From Oceanimonas doudoroffii (GTDB lineage Bacteria > Pseudomonadota > Gammaproteobacteria > Enterobacterales > Aeromonadaceae), in NCBI RefSeq assembly GCF_002242685.1, contig NZ_NBIM01000003.1, forward strand, positions 62,001-126,000: a stretch of 64,000 nucleotides of DNA. Direction: 5' to 3'. A program made the translations under genes and the position numbers. This document shows positions 25,753 through 35,154 of this stretch, piece by piece. The notes under the pieces were generated by a model that saw only the letters and a list, made by a program, of their open reading frames with translations, had not been told where the DNA came from and did no database searches. Each line of letters opens with the position of its first letter. Position 1 is the first letter of the stretch.

Positions 25753-26712
25753 ATGAGCAAGACCCCGTCAACCTTTAACCAGCCCCTGGGTGGCAATGAA
25801 ATGCCCCGTTTTGGCGGCCCCGCCACCATGATGCGCCTGCCCGCCCAGGACTCGGCGGCCGGCCTGGATGCCGCCTTTATCGGCGTGCCCTTTGATATTG
25901 GCACCTCGAACCGCCCGGGGGCCCGGCTGGCGCCCAGACAGATTCGCGACGAGTCACGCATGCTGCGCCCCTATAACATGGCAACCCGCGCCGCTCCCTT
26001 TGACAGCCTGCAAGTGGCGGACATCGGTGATGTGCCGATCAACACCTTCAACCTGCACAAGAGCATGGCCATTATCGAATCCTTCTATGACCAGGTGCTT
26101 GAACAGGGATGCCGGCCGCTGACGCTGGGCGGGGATCACACCATAGCCCTGCCCATTTTGCGGGCCATGCGCAAAAAGCACGGCCCGGTTGGCCTGATCC
26201 ATGTGGATGCCCACGCCGATATCAATGAACACATGTTCGGTGAGGAGATCGCCCACGGCACCCCCTTTCGGCGGGCGGTGGAGGAAGGCCTGCTCGATTG
26301 CAACCGCGTGGTGCAAATTGGCCTGCGGGGAACCGGCTATGCGGCAGATGACTTTGACTGGAGCCGGGAGCAGGGCTTTCGGGTCGTTCCCGCCGAGGAA
26401 TGCTGGAACACCTCCCTGGTGTCACTGATGGAAGAAGTGCGCGCCAAGATTGGCGGCGGGCCCGTTTATATCAGCTTTGATATCGACGGCATCGACCCTG
26501 CCTATGCCCCGGGCACCGGCACGGTGGAAATCGCCGGCCTGACCGTGCCTCAGGCGTTGGAGATCATTCGTGGTGCCTGGGGGCTGGACATCGTCGGCGG
26601 CGATCTGGTGGAGGTGTCTCCTCCCTATGATCCCAGCGGCAATACCGCCCTGCTGGCGGCCAACCTGCTGTATGAAATGCTGTGCGTGTTGCCGGGTGTG
26701 CAACGGCGGTAA
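25753..26712 (+). CDS. gbuA: Guanidinobutyrase (agmatinase/ureohydrolase family)
   Basis: The 319-residue manganese ureohydrolase has the metal-binding blocks GGDHTIALPIL, HVDAHADINEH and SFDIDGIDPAYAPGTGT. The family includes agmatinase, guanidinobutyrase and guanidinopropionase. The operon partners (2-ketoarginine decarboxylase and an aldehyde dehydrogenase) favour guanidinobutyrase, which splits 4-guanidinobutyrate into GABA and urea; Pseudomonas GbuA has the same length. It is first in an operon read from the sigma-54 promoter. Agmatinase cannot be excluded from sequence alone. Confidence 0.87.
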   Translation: MSKTPSTFNQPLGGNEMPRFGGPATMMRLPAQDSAAGLDAAFIGVPFDIGTSNRPGARLAPRQIRDESRMLRPYNMATRAAPFDSLQVADIGDVPINTFNLHKSMAIIESFYDQVLEQGCRPLTLGGDHTIALPILRAMRKKHGPVGLIHVDAHADINEHMFGEEIAHGTPFRRAVEEGLLDCNRVVQIGLRGTGYAADDFDWSREQGFRVVPAEECWNTSLVSLMEEVRAKIGGGPVYISFDIDGIDPAYAPGTGTVEIAGLTVPQALEIIRGAWGLDIVGGDLVEVSPPYDPSGNTALLAANLLYEMLCVLPGVQRR

Positions 26713-26769
26713 ATGAATATTGCCGCCGGCCCGGGCGGCAATCACGAATGAACAAAGGAGTGTTACCCT

Positions 26770-28155
26770 ATGTCTTCTCTGGATACCGCAACCGAGCGCA
26801 CCGCTGCCAAAGGCGATCAATTGAGTCGAGATGGACTACTAAAGTTCCTGCTGCCTTCACTGCTGGGAATGAGCATGTTTCTGGTGCCCATTTACCTGGA
26901 GGACCAGGTCACCATCGGCCTGGGGCTGATGGCCGACTGGCTCAAGGGCCTGGCCGGTGATGCCCTACCGGCCATGGCGGTGACCATACTGTGCCTGTCG
27001 GTGGTGCTGACCACCCTGGTCAAGGTCACCAAACCCGGCTGGGCGCAAAAAGGGGTCTGGCGCGAGATTTTCAACGTGGGCCATGCCTGGTTTGCCATGC
27101 GCGTGCTGGGTGCCCTGTTTGGCCTGATGACCCTGTTCCAGTTCGGCCCGGAATTTATCTGGAACCGCAATACCGGTGGCGTGGTGCTGCTGGATCTGGT
27201 GCCCGTGCTGCTGACCTTTTTCTTCTGTGCCGCCGTGCTGCTGCCCTTTCTGGTGGATTTTGGCCTGATGGAATTTATCGGGGCCCTGGTGAGCAAACCG
27301 TTCCGCTTTATCTTTCGCCTGCCGGGACGCAGCGCCATCGATGCCACCGCCTCCTGGCTGGGGTCGGGCACGGTGGGCGTGCTGATCACGGCACAGCAGT
27401 ATGAACAGGGCTTTTATAACCGGCGGGAAGCGGCGGTGATCGCCACCAACTTCTCGGTGGCCTCCATTGCCTTCAGCCTGCTGATCACCACCTTTGTGGG
27501 GCTGAATCACATGTTTATTCAGTTCTACCTGACGGTAGTGGTCGCCGGGCTGATCGCCGCCATCATAGTGCCCCGCCTGCCGCCCCTTTCCCGCAAACCC
27601 GACACCTATTATGAGCCGGTGGGCTGCCGCATTGCCGAGGCCGCGCCCAGCGACAAGGGTGTGCTGCGCTATAGCCTGGAGCTGGCGGTGGCACGGGCCG
27701 CCCAGGCACCCGGTGCCGGCAAGCTGGCCATGAGTGCCCTGATCAACGTGGTGGATATCTTCCTGGCGCTGCTGCCCCTGGTGGTGGCCATCGGCACCAT
27801 CTCCCTGGTACTGGCCGAATATACCCAGCTGTTCGTCTGGCTGTCCTACCCCATGATCCCCTTGCTTGAGTTGCTGCGCCTGCCCGAGGCCGCCGCCGCC
27901 GCCCCGGCAACCCTGGTCGGTTTTGCCGACATGTTCCTGCCGGCGGTGCTGGCCAAGGGCATTGAAAGCGAACTGACCCGGTTTGTGGTCGCCTGTCTGT
28001 CGCTGACCCAGCTGGTATACATGTCGGAAGTGGGCGCCCTGCTGCTGAAGTCCAGAATACCGCTCAACCTGTGGGAGCTGTTGGTGATTTTCCTGCTGCG
28101 CACCCTGATCACCCTGCCCATCATCGCCCTGATGGCCCATGTCTTTTTCTTTTGA
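26770..28155 (+). CDS. YjiH-family (nucleoside-recognition/Gate domain) membrane transporter
   Basis: The 461-residue protein has about ten membrane segments in the layout of YjiH-type proteins, with FLLPSLLGMSMFLVPIYLEDQVTIGLGLMADWLK at the start, a central Gate-like block DATASWLGSGTVGVLITAQQYEQGFYNRREAAVIATNFS, and a second set of helices at the C-terminus (written here as contiguous motifs in pieces no longer than needed). No YjiH-type transporter has, to my knowledge, a firm substrate. Its place between gbuA and the decarboxylase suggests movement of a guanidino compound, GABA or urea. An AAAGGAG site precedes the ATG. Confidence 0.85.
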   Translation: MSSLDTATERTAAKGDQLSRDGLLKFLLPSLLGMSMFLVPIYLEDQVTIGLGLMADWLKGLAGDALPAMAVTILCLSVVLTTLVKVTKPGWAQKGVWREIFNVGHAWFAMRVLGALFGLMTLFQFGPEFIWNRNTGGVVLLDLVPVLLTFFFCAAVLLPFLVDFGLMEFIGALVSKPFRFIFRLPGRSAIDATASWLGSGTVGVLITAQQYEQGFYNRREAAVIATNFSVASIAFSLLITTFVGLNHMFIQFYLTVVVAGLIAAIIVPRLPPLSRKPDTYYEPVGCRIAEAAPSDKGVLRYSLELAVARAAQAPGAGKLAMSALINVVDIFLALLPLVVAIGTISLVLAEYTQLFVWLSYPMIPLLELLRLPEAAAAAPATLVGFADMFLPAVLAKGIESELTRFVVACLSLTQLVYMSEVGALLLKSRIPLNLWELLVIFLLRTLITLPIIALMAHVFFF

Positions 28156-28166
28156 GGTGACCCCCT

Positions 28167-29801
28167 ATGACCGTAACCAGTACAACGACTGAAACAAGCT
28201 GTGCCGAGCTGCTGGTACGCCTGCTGCGCGATACTTATGGCGTGGATACCCTTTTCGGCATTCCCGGGGTGCATACCATAGAGCTGTATCGTGGCCTTGA
28301 AGGCAGCGGACTGCGCCATGTCACGCCCCGGCACGAGCAGGGGGCGGGATTTATGGCCGATGGCTATGCCCGCAGCACCGGCCAGCCCGGTGTGTGCTTT
28401 ATCATCACCGGCCCGGGCATGACCAACATCGCCACCGCCATGGGTCAGGCCCTGGCCGATTCAATTCCCATGCTGGTGATCTCCAGCGTCAGCCGGCTGG
28501 ACACCCTGGGCATGGGCCAGGGCCGGCTGCACGAGCTGCCGTCCCAGCAACAGCTGATGGCCGGCGTCGCGCGCTTCAGCCACACCCTGCTTGATGCCAG
28601 TACGCTGCCGGAGGTACTGGCCCGGGCCTTTGCCCTGTTTCGGGGGGCCCGCCCCGGACCGGTGCACATCGAAATTCCCATCGATTTGCTGGCCGCCCGA
28701 GTCAAGGTGCCCACCCCCTCGGCGCCCCCGGTCCTGTACCGGCCCGCCCCGGATCCGCAAGGCCTGGCCACGGCGGCAGCCTGGCTGAAAGAAGCCCAAC
28801 GACCGCTGTTGTTGCTGGGTGGCGGCTGCATCGATGCGCCGGAAGCGGCCCGTGAGCTGGTGGAACGACTCGATGCCCCCACCGTAACCACCATTAATGC
28901 CAAGGGCCTGCTGGGCCGGGATCATCCCCTTGATCTCGGTGCCAATGCCGCCTTGCCGGCGGTGCGGGCCCTGGCCCGGGACGCCGATGTGATCCTGGCA
29001 GTGGGCACCGAGCTGGGTGAAACCGACTACGACGTGGTGTTTGATGACGGCTTTCAACTGGACGGAAAACTGATCCGCATCGATATCGATCCCGAGCAAC
29101 TGGTGCGTAACCAGCGCCTGGCCCTGGGGCTGGTGGCCGATGCCGGCCGTAGCCTGGAACTGTTGCTTGAACTGGTTCCCGAGCCCCTGAGCCGAAATGG
29201 TGCCGAACGGACTCAAACTACCCGCCAGGCTCTGGCACTGCCCGAGGATGCCGCCTTTGCTCCCTTCGTGCCCCTGTTCAATACCCTGCGCGAGGCCGTG
29301 CCCGACGCCATCCTGGTGGGGGATTCCACCGCCACCGTTTATGCCGGCAACCACCTGGTCTCCCAACCGGCCACCCGGCGCTTCTTCAATGCCTCAACCG
29401 GCTATGGCACCCTGGGATATGGCCTGCCGGCTGCCCTGGGCGCGGCCCTGGCCAGGCCCGAGCTGCCGGTAGTGGCCCTGGTGGGTGATGGCGGCATCAT
29501 GTTTACCCTGAGCGAGCTGGCCACGGCGGTGGAAGAAAAGCTGCCGGTGGTGATCCTGCTGTGGCACAACCATGGTTATGAAGAAATCCGCCGCTATATG
29601 GACAACCACGGCGTCAGCCGGGTCGGAGTGGACATTCAGCCGCCGGACTTTCAACAGCTGGCGAACGGCTTCGGCTGCCGGGCCTGCCGAGTGACCGACC
29701 CGGCCGAGCTTGCTCAGGCCCTGGCGGACAGGCCCACCGATGGCCCGCAGTTGATCGAAGTGGATGCCGCCGCCTGGCACCGCAACATTATTGCCCGCTG
29801 A
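28167..29801 (+). CDS. aruI: ThDP-dependent 5-guanidino-2-oxopentanoate (2-ketoarginine) decarboxylase
   Basis: This 544-residue enzyme of the acetolactate-synthase-like family has the catalytic Glu in RHEQGAGFMADGYAR, the central domain with a degenerate FAD-type fold, and the thiamine-diphosphate motif starting VALVGDGG and ending near HNHGYEE. AruI decarboxylates 2-ketoarginine to 4-guanidinobutyraldehyde in the arginine transaminase pathway of Pseudomonas. Neighbouring aldehyde dehydrogenase and guanidinobutyrase provide the next two steps. The transaminase AruH is not in the window. It starts 11 bases after the transporter stop, so it is in the same transcript. Confidence 0.88.
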   Translation: MTVTSTTTETSCAELLVRLLRDTYGVDTLFGIPGVHTIELYRGLEGSGLRHVTPRHEQGAGFMADGYARSTGQPGVCFIITGPGMTNIATAMGQALADSIPMLVISSVSRLDTLGMGQGRLHELPSQQQLMAGVARFSHTLLDASTLPEVLARAFALFRGARPGPVHIEIPIDLLAARVKVPTPSAPPVLYRPAPDPQGLATAAAWLKEAQRPLLLLGGGCIDAPEAARELVERLDAPTVTTINAKGLLGRDHPLDLGANAALPAVRALARDADVILAVGTELGETDYDVVFDDGFQLDGKLIRIDIDPEQLVRNQRLALGLVADAGRSLELLLELVPEPLSRNGAERTQTTRQALALPEDAAFAPFVPLFNTLREAVPDAILVGDSTATVYAGNHLVSQPATRRFFNASTGYGTLGYGLPAALGAALARPELPVVALVGDGGIMFTLSELATAVEEKLPVVILLWHNHGYEEIRRYMDNHGVSRVGVDIQPPDFQQLANGFGCRACRVTDPAELAQALADRPTDGPQLIEVDAAAWHRNIIAR

Positions 29802-29828
29802 GCCAGCGGCGCGTTTAAGGAGCCGGTA

Positions 29829-31277
29829 ATGCAACGATTGGTGCAACAGTTTATCGATAATCAGTGGCGACCGAGCCGAGGGGGCCGTTACCTGCCCGTG
29901 GTCAACCCCTGCACGGAAGAGGTGATCGCCGAAGTCACCTGTGGTCATCCGGACGACGTTGATGCGGCAGTGGCGGCAGCCCGCCGCGCCCTGCCCGGCT
30001 GGCAACAGACCACAGGCGCAGAGCGGGCAGTTTATCTGGATGGCATGGCCGAGGGCCTGAGCCGACGGCGTGAAGATCTGGCCAGGCTGTCTGCCGTCAA
30101 CAACGGTAAAATCCTGGCGGAAGCCCAGCTGGATCTGGACGATGCCATTGCCTGTTACCGTTATTATGCGGACCAGGCGCGCGCCCTGGACGAGCGTCAG
30201 GGCCAGCCGGTGTCCCTCGATATGGAAGGGGTGCAGGCGCACAGCTACCTGGATCCGGTGGGCGTGGTGGGGCTGATTACGCCCTGGAACTTTCCGCTGG
30301 TCACCAGTGCCTGGAAGCTGGCACCGGCGTTGGCAGCAGGCTGCACCCTGGTGTTCAAGCCGTCCGAAGTGACCCCGCTGCCCGAGCGGGAACTGGCCGA
30401 CATCGTCCTGGAGGTGGGCCTGCCCGCCGGCGTGTTCAATCTGGTATTTGGCGACGGCGAAGGGGTGGGCTCGTCCATGTCGTCCCACCGGAGCATCGAC
30501 AAGATCTCCTTTACCGGCAGCAACCGGGTGGGAGAGGCCATCATGGCCGCCGCCGCCCCGGGTAGCCGAGGCGTGTCCCTGGAGCTGGGTGGCAAATCGC
30601 CGATACTGGTGCTGGAAGATGCGGATGTGAATGAGGCCGCCGACTATGTCATGGCCGGCATCTACTTCAATGCCGGACAGATCTGCTCGGCCACCTCCCG
30701 GCTACTGGTGCACGAACCCCTCGCCGATGACCTGTATCAAGCATTGGGGCAGCGCATCGACGCCCTGCGCCTGGGCAACCCCCTGGCCGAGGACACCGAC
30801 ATGGGTCCCCTGACCAGTGCCCGCCAGCGCGACACCGTCCTCGGCTATCTAACCCAGGCCGATCAGGAAGGGCTGCAGGCCGTACGGGACGGGCGCCAGC
30901 GGGCCCTGCCGCAGCAGGGTTATTTCCTGGCTCCCAGCCTGTACCGGGACGTTCCCGTCACCAGCCGGCTGTGGCGAGAAGAAATCTTTGGCCCCGTGCT
31001 CTGCGGTCGCAGCTTTGCCACCGAGGAACAGGCCGTCGCCCTGGCAAACGACAGCGAGTTCGGCCTGGCCGCGACCCTGGTCGGCAAGGACGCAGCGCGG
31101 GTCCGGCGGCTCGGCAGGCGACTGCAGGCCGGCACCATCTGGTACAACAGCCCTCAGCTGGTGCTGCCCGAGACCAGTTGGGGCGGCTTTAAACGCAGCG
31201 GTATCGGCCGGGAGCTGGGTCCCTGGGGCCTGAATGCCTACCTTGAGGTCAAGCATCTCATCGGCCCTGCCGCATAG
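29829..31277 (+). CDS. Aldehyde dehydrogenase, probably for 4-guanidinobutyraldehyde
   Basis: The 482-residue NAD(P)-dependent aldehyde dehydrogenase has the NAD-binding GLITPWNFPL, the catalytic Glu in SLELGGKSP, the catalytic Cys in FNAGQICSATSR and the C-terminal WYNSPQLVLPETSWGGFKRSG, closest to betaine-aldehyde/aminoaldehyde dehydrogenases. Last in the gbuA operon, it most likely oxidises 4-guanidinobutyraldehyde from AruI to 4-guanidinobutyrate (the KauB role). It is a different subfamily from the PuuC-like enzyme at 57360-58856. A terminator follows within 60 bases. Confidence 0.88.
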   Translation: MQRLVQQFIDNQWRPSRGGRYLPVVNPCTEEVIAEVTCGHPDDVDAAVAAARRALPGWQQTTGAERAVYLDGMAEGLSRRREDLARLSAVNNGKILAEAQLDLDDAIACYRYYADQARALDERQGQPVSLDMEGVQAHSYLDPVGVVGLITPWNFPLVTSAWKLAPALAAGCTLVFKPSEVTPLPERELADIVLEVGLPAGVFNLVFGDGEGVGSSMSSHRSIDKISFTGSNRVGEAIMAAAAPGSRGVSLELGGKSPILVLEDADVNEAADYVMAGIYFNAGQICSATSRLLVHEPLADDLYQALGQRIDALRLGNPLAEDTDMGPLTSARQRDTVLGYLTQADQEGLQAVRDGRQRALPQQGYFLAPSLYRDVPVTSRLWREEIFGPVLCGRSFATEEQAVALANDSEFGLAATLVGKDAARVRRLGRRLQAGTIWYNSPQLVLPETSWGGFKRSGIGRELGPWGLNAYLEVKHLIGPAA

Positions 31278-31310
31278 GGCCAAGACCATCCAGCGCACTC
31301 ACCACATCAG

Positions 31311-31333
31311 AGAGCCCGCCAGGGCTCTTTTTT
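31311..31333 (+). terminator. Rho-independent terminator of the gbuA operon
   Basis: AGAGCCC (31311-31317) pairs with GGGCTCT (31322-31328) around GCCA and runs into six Ts. It closes the four-gene guanidino operon. Confidence 0.9.
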
Positions 31334-31379
31334 GTAACAGTGAGACGCAAAGGGCAAGGTACCCGACCTCGGCAAAAAG

Positions 31380-31394
31380 TGTTATAAAATAACA
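31380..31394. promoter_or_regulatory. Zur-like operator upstream of the COG0523 GTPase
   Basis: TGTTATAAAATAACA is a dyad with arms TGTTAT/ATAACA and resembles the gammaproteobacterial Zur consensus core GTTATANTATAAC. It lies 25 bases before the start codon of a COG0523 protein, a family often repressed by Zur. Confidence 0.72.
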
Positions 31395-31418
31395 AATGTC
31401 CTTACCTTCCTGCGCCTG

Positions 31419-32417
31419 ATGAACACCGCCATTCCCACTCACCTTGTTATGGGTTTTCTCGGCACCGGCAAAACCACCCTGCTGCGCCACCTGCTGGCCC
31501 ACAAGCCGGAACACGAACGCTGGGCCATTCTGGTCAACGAGTTTGGCGAAGTGGGCATAGACGGCGCGCTGCTGAGTGAGCAGGGCGCCCTGGTCAAGGA
31601 AATTCCCGGTGGTTGCCTGTGCTGTGTGGCCGGGTTGCCGTTTCAGATTGGCCTGAACGCCCTGCTGCACAAGGCCCAACCGGACCGGCTGCTGATTGAG
31701 CCCACCGGCCTGGGTCATCCCAGCCGAGTCATGGACATTCTCACCAATGAGCATTACCGCAACGTGCTCAGCCTGGGCGCCGCCTTTTGCCTGATAGATC
31801 CACGCCAGTGGCAAGATTCCCGATACCGCGAGCACGAAACCTATCGGGATCAGCTGGCCCTGGCCGACGTGGTGGTAGCCAACAAGACCGATATGTGCAG
31901 CGAGGCCGAGCTGAGCCGACTGCGTCACGATATCGCTCAAGGGCCCGAGCCGAAACAGGTCCTGGTGGAAACCGAGCAGGGACGGCTGGATCTCAACTGG
32001 CTGACTCACCCCCACGCCCCCGAGCGCCGTGCCGCCCATCCCCAGGCCCATGCCGGCAAGGCCGAGCGTCCCATGTTGGCGGCCCACGAACCGCCCCTCA
32101 GCCCGGCGCGGCCCTGGCGCCGCTACGGCAATCACGGTGACGATCATTTCTCCGTGGGCTGGCGCTTTCTCGACGAAGTGGTGTTCGATCTCGATGCCCT
32201 GCGTGCCTTCTGCGAGGCGCAAAACCTGGCCCGGCTCAAGGCGGTGGTGCGCACGGCGGACGGCTGGTGGGCCTTCAACCAGACCGACAGACTCAGTGTG
32301 TACCGCCTGGCGCCCCAAAAAGAGAGTCGTATAGAACTCATTGATGCCAGCCCGCTGGCGGCGGCGCCCCTGCATGAACAACTGATGAAAACGGTGATTT
32401 CGCTGCCATCTTCATAA
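31419..32417 (+). CDS. COG0523 (CobW-family) GTPase, likely zinc metallochaperone
   Basis: The 332-residue protein has Walker A GFLGTGKTTLL (residues about 13-23), the metal-binding CxCC motif in GGCLCC (about 66-71), the Walker B-like IEPTGLGHP and the guanine-specificity NKTD, then a C-terminal CobW_C domain. COG0523 proteins are GTPases that deliver zinc or cobalt; those with a Zur box are made under zinc starvation to serve essential zinc enzymes. The operator at 31380 supports that role here. A middle segment with several His may also bind metal. It appears monocistronic. Confidence 0.9.
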   Translation: MNTAIPTHLVMGFLGTGKTTLLRHLLAHKPEHERWAILVNEFGEVGIDGALLSEQGALVKEIPGGCLCCVAGLPFQIGLNALLHKAQPDRLLIEPTGLGHPSRVMDILTNEHYRNVLSLGAAFCLIDPRQWQDSRYREHETYRDQLALADVVVANKTDMCSEAELSRLRHDIAQGPEPKQVLVETEQGRLDLNWLTHPHAPERRAAHPQAHAGKAERPMLAAHEPPLSPARPWRRYGNHGDDHFSVGWRFLDEVVFDLDALRAFCEAQNLARLKAVVRTADGWWAFNQTDRLSVYRLAPQKESRIELIDASPLAAAPLHEQLMKTVISLPSS

Positions 32418-32475
32418 AACTGTCACCGCAGTGTCTTAATCTGCCCACCTTTGAAATTGGCCAGGGTTGGGCTTC

Positions 32476-34395
32476 ATGCGAATATCTCGGTTTTCCTTAT
32501 TGTCATCACTGGGGCTGATGCTGCTGGCGATAGCGCTGGCGTTTGCCTTTCTCGCCGGGGATCGCCAGCTCAGGCAGGGAGAACAGGCCCGGGCCGAGCT
32601 GGAGCAGCTGCGCCGGAATGCCAATATCGAACTCTATCGCACCGTGTTCGCCTACCTTGCCGACGGCGACGCCAGCAAACTGACCCTGGCCGAGCAGCGG
32701 CTGGACGCCATGGCCGGCACCCTGGCCGATGAACCGGGTGGCGAGCCGGCCCTGCAGGCGGTGCAACGCCTGCAGCAACAGCTGCTCCACGATTTTCGCG
32801 AGGCCGGCAAGCTCTCGGGCAACAGCCAGCAGCTGCTGCAACACGCCGAGCAGGAAATGACCGACCAACTGCGCGCCCTGGCCCGCTACGCCGATACCGA
32901 GCACAGCCTGGCGGCCCGTTACCAGGCCCTGGTGGCGGAAATGCTGGCCTCGCTGCCGCGCCTTATCCACCTGCGCAGCGGCTACATGGCCGGCGGGGAC
33001 GACAACCTCAGGCAAAGCCTCGACTTTCAGCTGTCGGAGCTGAACAAGCTCGCCGGCCAACTGCAGGCCCTGCCCCTGCTTGGCATCTATCACACTCCCG
33101 AAGTGGACGAATTCGCCCTGCGCAAACCCAAGCCGGTTGAAGTGGGCGACGCGCCCAGGCGGGAGCTGCAAAGCCTGCTGCGCCGTTATCCCAAGGAGCT
33201 CGACAACACCCAGCAGGGACTGGCGCAACGTGCCCATGCCGTCACCACCCTGAGCGCCAGCCTGGCCGGCATTGAGCAGCAGCTCGACGCCCTGGTGGCG
33301 GCCCGCGAGGCCGAACGCCAACAGGCCTATCATCACTCCACCCTGGTGTTGCTGGCCCTGTGTGCGGCCCTGCTGTTGTTTGCCCTGCTCGGTTACCTGT
33401 TCCAGCGCCGGCTGGTGGTGGGTCGGCTCGATCAGTTGCGCAACGCCTTTCGCCAGCTGCTGCAGGACGGCCAGCTGGCCGCCTTGCCGGTGACCCACCC
33501 CCACAGTGAGCTGGGCCAGATCGCCACCAGTTTCAACGGCCTGCTGGCGCGACTGCAACGTCAGCAGCAGGAGCGGGCCGAGCAATTGCAGCAGGTGTCG
33601 GCGGCACTGGAAGGCATGATTGAGGAAGTGCAGGACATTCAGCAGCACACCCAGAGCAACGACGGCGCCCTGCAGGGCAGCCTGGCCATGGCGGAAGACC
33701 TGAACCGGCTGACCGAGCGAATGCGCCAGGCCAGCGACGACATTGCCCACACCGCCCGTGACAACCTTGAGGCCATGGACGTCAGCCGCAGGCAGGTCGA
33801 GCAGCTGGCCCACAGCGCCGGTGACAGCCGCCAGGCGGCGCTGTCCGGCCGCGAGGCGCTGGCCAGCCTGGGCCGGTCGGTGGACGATGCCGCCGCCATT
33901 ATCGGCGTGATCCGCCAGATTGCCGAACAGACCAACCTGCTGGCCCTCAATGCCGCCATTGAAGCGGCCCGGGCCGGCGAGCACGGTCGGGGCTTTGCGG
34001 TGGTGGCCGACGAGGTGCGCAAGCTGTCGGGCAATACGCAAGGGTCACTGGAAGAAATCGCCAACATCATGGATCGGCTGCGACTGTCAAACGACGAGCT
34101 GGGCGGCATCATGGATCGCATGCTGCAGGCGGCGGAAGATCAGCACAGCCAGGCCCAGACCCTGCTGGAAGTGACCGAGCAGGTCAGCGAAACCTCCCGG
34201 GCCACCACCTCGGTGGCCGAGCAGGGTGCCGGCCACGCCGACAGCCAGGCCGCCGAGCTGGGCCGCTTCATGACACTGATGGACGAACTCAAGACGCGCT
34301 CGGCCCGAGTGTCTGATCGGGCCGGCCAGGTCACCGGCCACATTCGTCACCAGGCCGGCACCATTACTCGCTTGCTGGGACCGGAAGCGGGCTGA
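32476..34395 (+). CDS. Methyl-accepting chemotaxis protein
   Basis: The 639-residue receptor has an N-terminal membrane helix (about 6-28), a long helical periplasmic sensor region, a second membrane helix around 290-312 ([22 protein letters not shown]), a HAMP linker and a cytoplasmic signalling domain with the hairpin tip [20 protein letters not shown] and [16 protein letters not shown]. It signals through CheA/CheW to the flagella. The ligand is unknown; the sensor part is rich in Gln/Leu helices and has no recognised ligand domain. I use the ATG at 32476 rather than a TTG three codons earlier. Confidence 0.93.
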   Translation: MRISRFSLLSSLGLMLLAIALAFAFLAGDRQLRQGEQARAELEQLRRNANIELYRTVFAYLADGDASKLTLAEQRLDAMAGTLADEPGGEPALQAVQRLQQQLLHDFREAGKLSGNSQQLLQHAEQEMTDQLRALARYADTEHSLAARYQALVAEMLASLPRLIHLRSGYMAGGDDNLRQSLDFQLSELNKLAGQLQALPLLGIYHTPEVDEFALRKPKPVEVGDAPRRELQSLLRRYPKELDNTQQGLAQRAHAVTTLSASLAGIEQQLDALVAAREAERQQAYHHSTLVLLALCAALLLFALLGYLFQRRLVVGRLDQLRNAFRQLLQDGQLAALPVTHPHSELGQIATSFNGLLARLQRQQQERAEQLQQVSAALEGMIEEVQDIQQHTQSNDGALQGSLAMAEDLNRLTERMRQASDDIAHTARDNLEAMDVSRRQVEQLAHSAGDSRQAALSGREALASLGRSVDDAAAIIGVIRQIAEQTNLLALNAAIEAARAGEHGRGFAVVADEVRKLSGNTQGSLEEIANIMDRLRLSNDELGGIMDRMLQAAEDQHSQAQTLLEVTEQVSETSRATTSVAEQGAGHADSQAAELGRFMTLMDELKTRSARVSDRAGQVTGHIRHQAGTITRLLGPEAG

Positions 34396-35154
34396 TTACA
34401 GCGCCTGCTTCACATAAAGATCAAAGCGGTTGTTTTTGCTGGCGATCTGCGCCGAGGGGGGAGTGTCGTTGAGAAACCCGGCGTAGTCGGGCCGCTTCAC
34501 CACGACCCGGGCCCGGGCCAGCGCCAGTGCCGGGGCCAGCAGGGCATCGGCGTCTTCGTCCGCCCCCACCAGGGAATGAAACACCCGCATCTCCTTTTTC
34601 ACCAGCGCCGCCTTTTTCTTGTGGGGAAACATGGGGTCGAGGTAGACCACGTCCGGCTGCCCGGCGATATCGCCCAGGCTGTGGCCAAAGGGCAACAGCC
34701 GCAGCCGTTCACTCACCCAGGGGCCAATTTCACCATCGGCGGCAGCCCGGCGCAGGCCGTCGGCCAGCAAGGCGTGCACCACAGGGTGGCGTTCGCACAG
34801 GGTCACGGTGCAGCCCAGCGAGGCCAGCACAAAGGCGTCCCGGCCGAGGCCGGCGGTACCGTCCACCACGCTGGGGTTATGGCCGTGCTTGAGCCCCACC
34901 GCCTTGGCGATGGTCTGGCCCCGGCCGCCGCCAAACTTGCGCCGGTGCGCCGCCGCCCCGGCCACAAAGTCAACATACACCGCCCCCAGCCTGGGCTCGT
35001 CCCGCTTGTGCAGCTCCAGCCGGCCCTCGGTGAACACCAGGGCAAAGGGGGCGGGGGCGGTCACGCCGTGCAGGCGATGGCGCAGGCCGTCGGCCTCGGC
35101 GGCCAGGGAGTGGTCCTGCAGCTCAATCTGCAGTGGATACAGTGTGTCCGGCAT
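34396..35154 (-). CDS. rsmJ: 16S rRNA (guanine1516-N2)-methyltransferase
   Basis: RsmJ methylates G1516 of 16S rRNA. The 252-residue protein shows [17 protein letters not shown], the SAM motif [19 protein letters not shown], the catalytic-type motif [21 protein letters not shown] and VVVKRPDYA, all characteristic of RsmJ. It overlaps the 3' end of the GGDEF/EAL gene by about 30 bases on the same strand, indicating translational coupling. In E. coli rsmJ neighbours prlC; here prlC lies just upstream beyond the EAL gene, a similar arrangement with one gene inserted. I start at the Met giving [12 protein letters not shown]; nine extra upstream residues are possible. Confidence 0.95.
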   Translation of the reverse strand: MPDTLYPLQIELQDHSLAAEADGLRHRLHGVTAPAPFALVFTEGRLELHKRDEPRLGAVYVDFVAGAAAHRRKFGGGRGQTIAKAVGLKHGHNPSVVDGTAGLGRDAFVLASLGCTVTLCERHPVVHALLADGLRRAAADGEIGPWVSERLRLLPFGHSLGDIAGQPDVVYLDPMFPHKKKAALVKKEMRVFHSLVGADEDADALLAPALALARARVVVKRPDYAGFLNDTPPSAQIASKNNRFDLYVKQAL

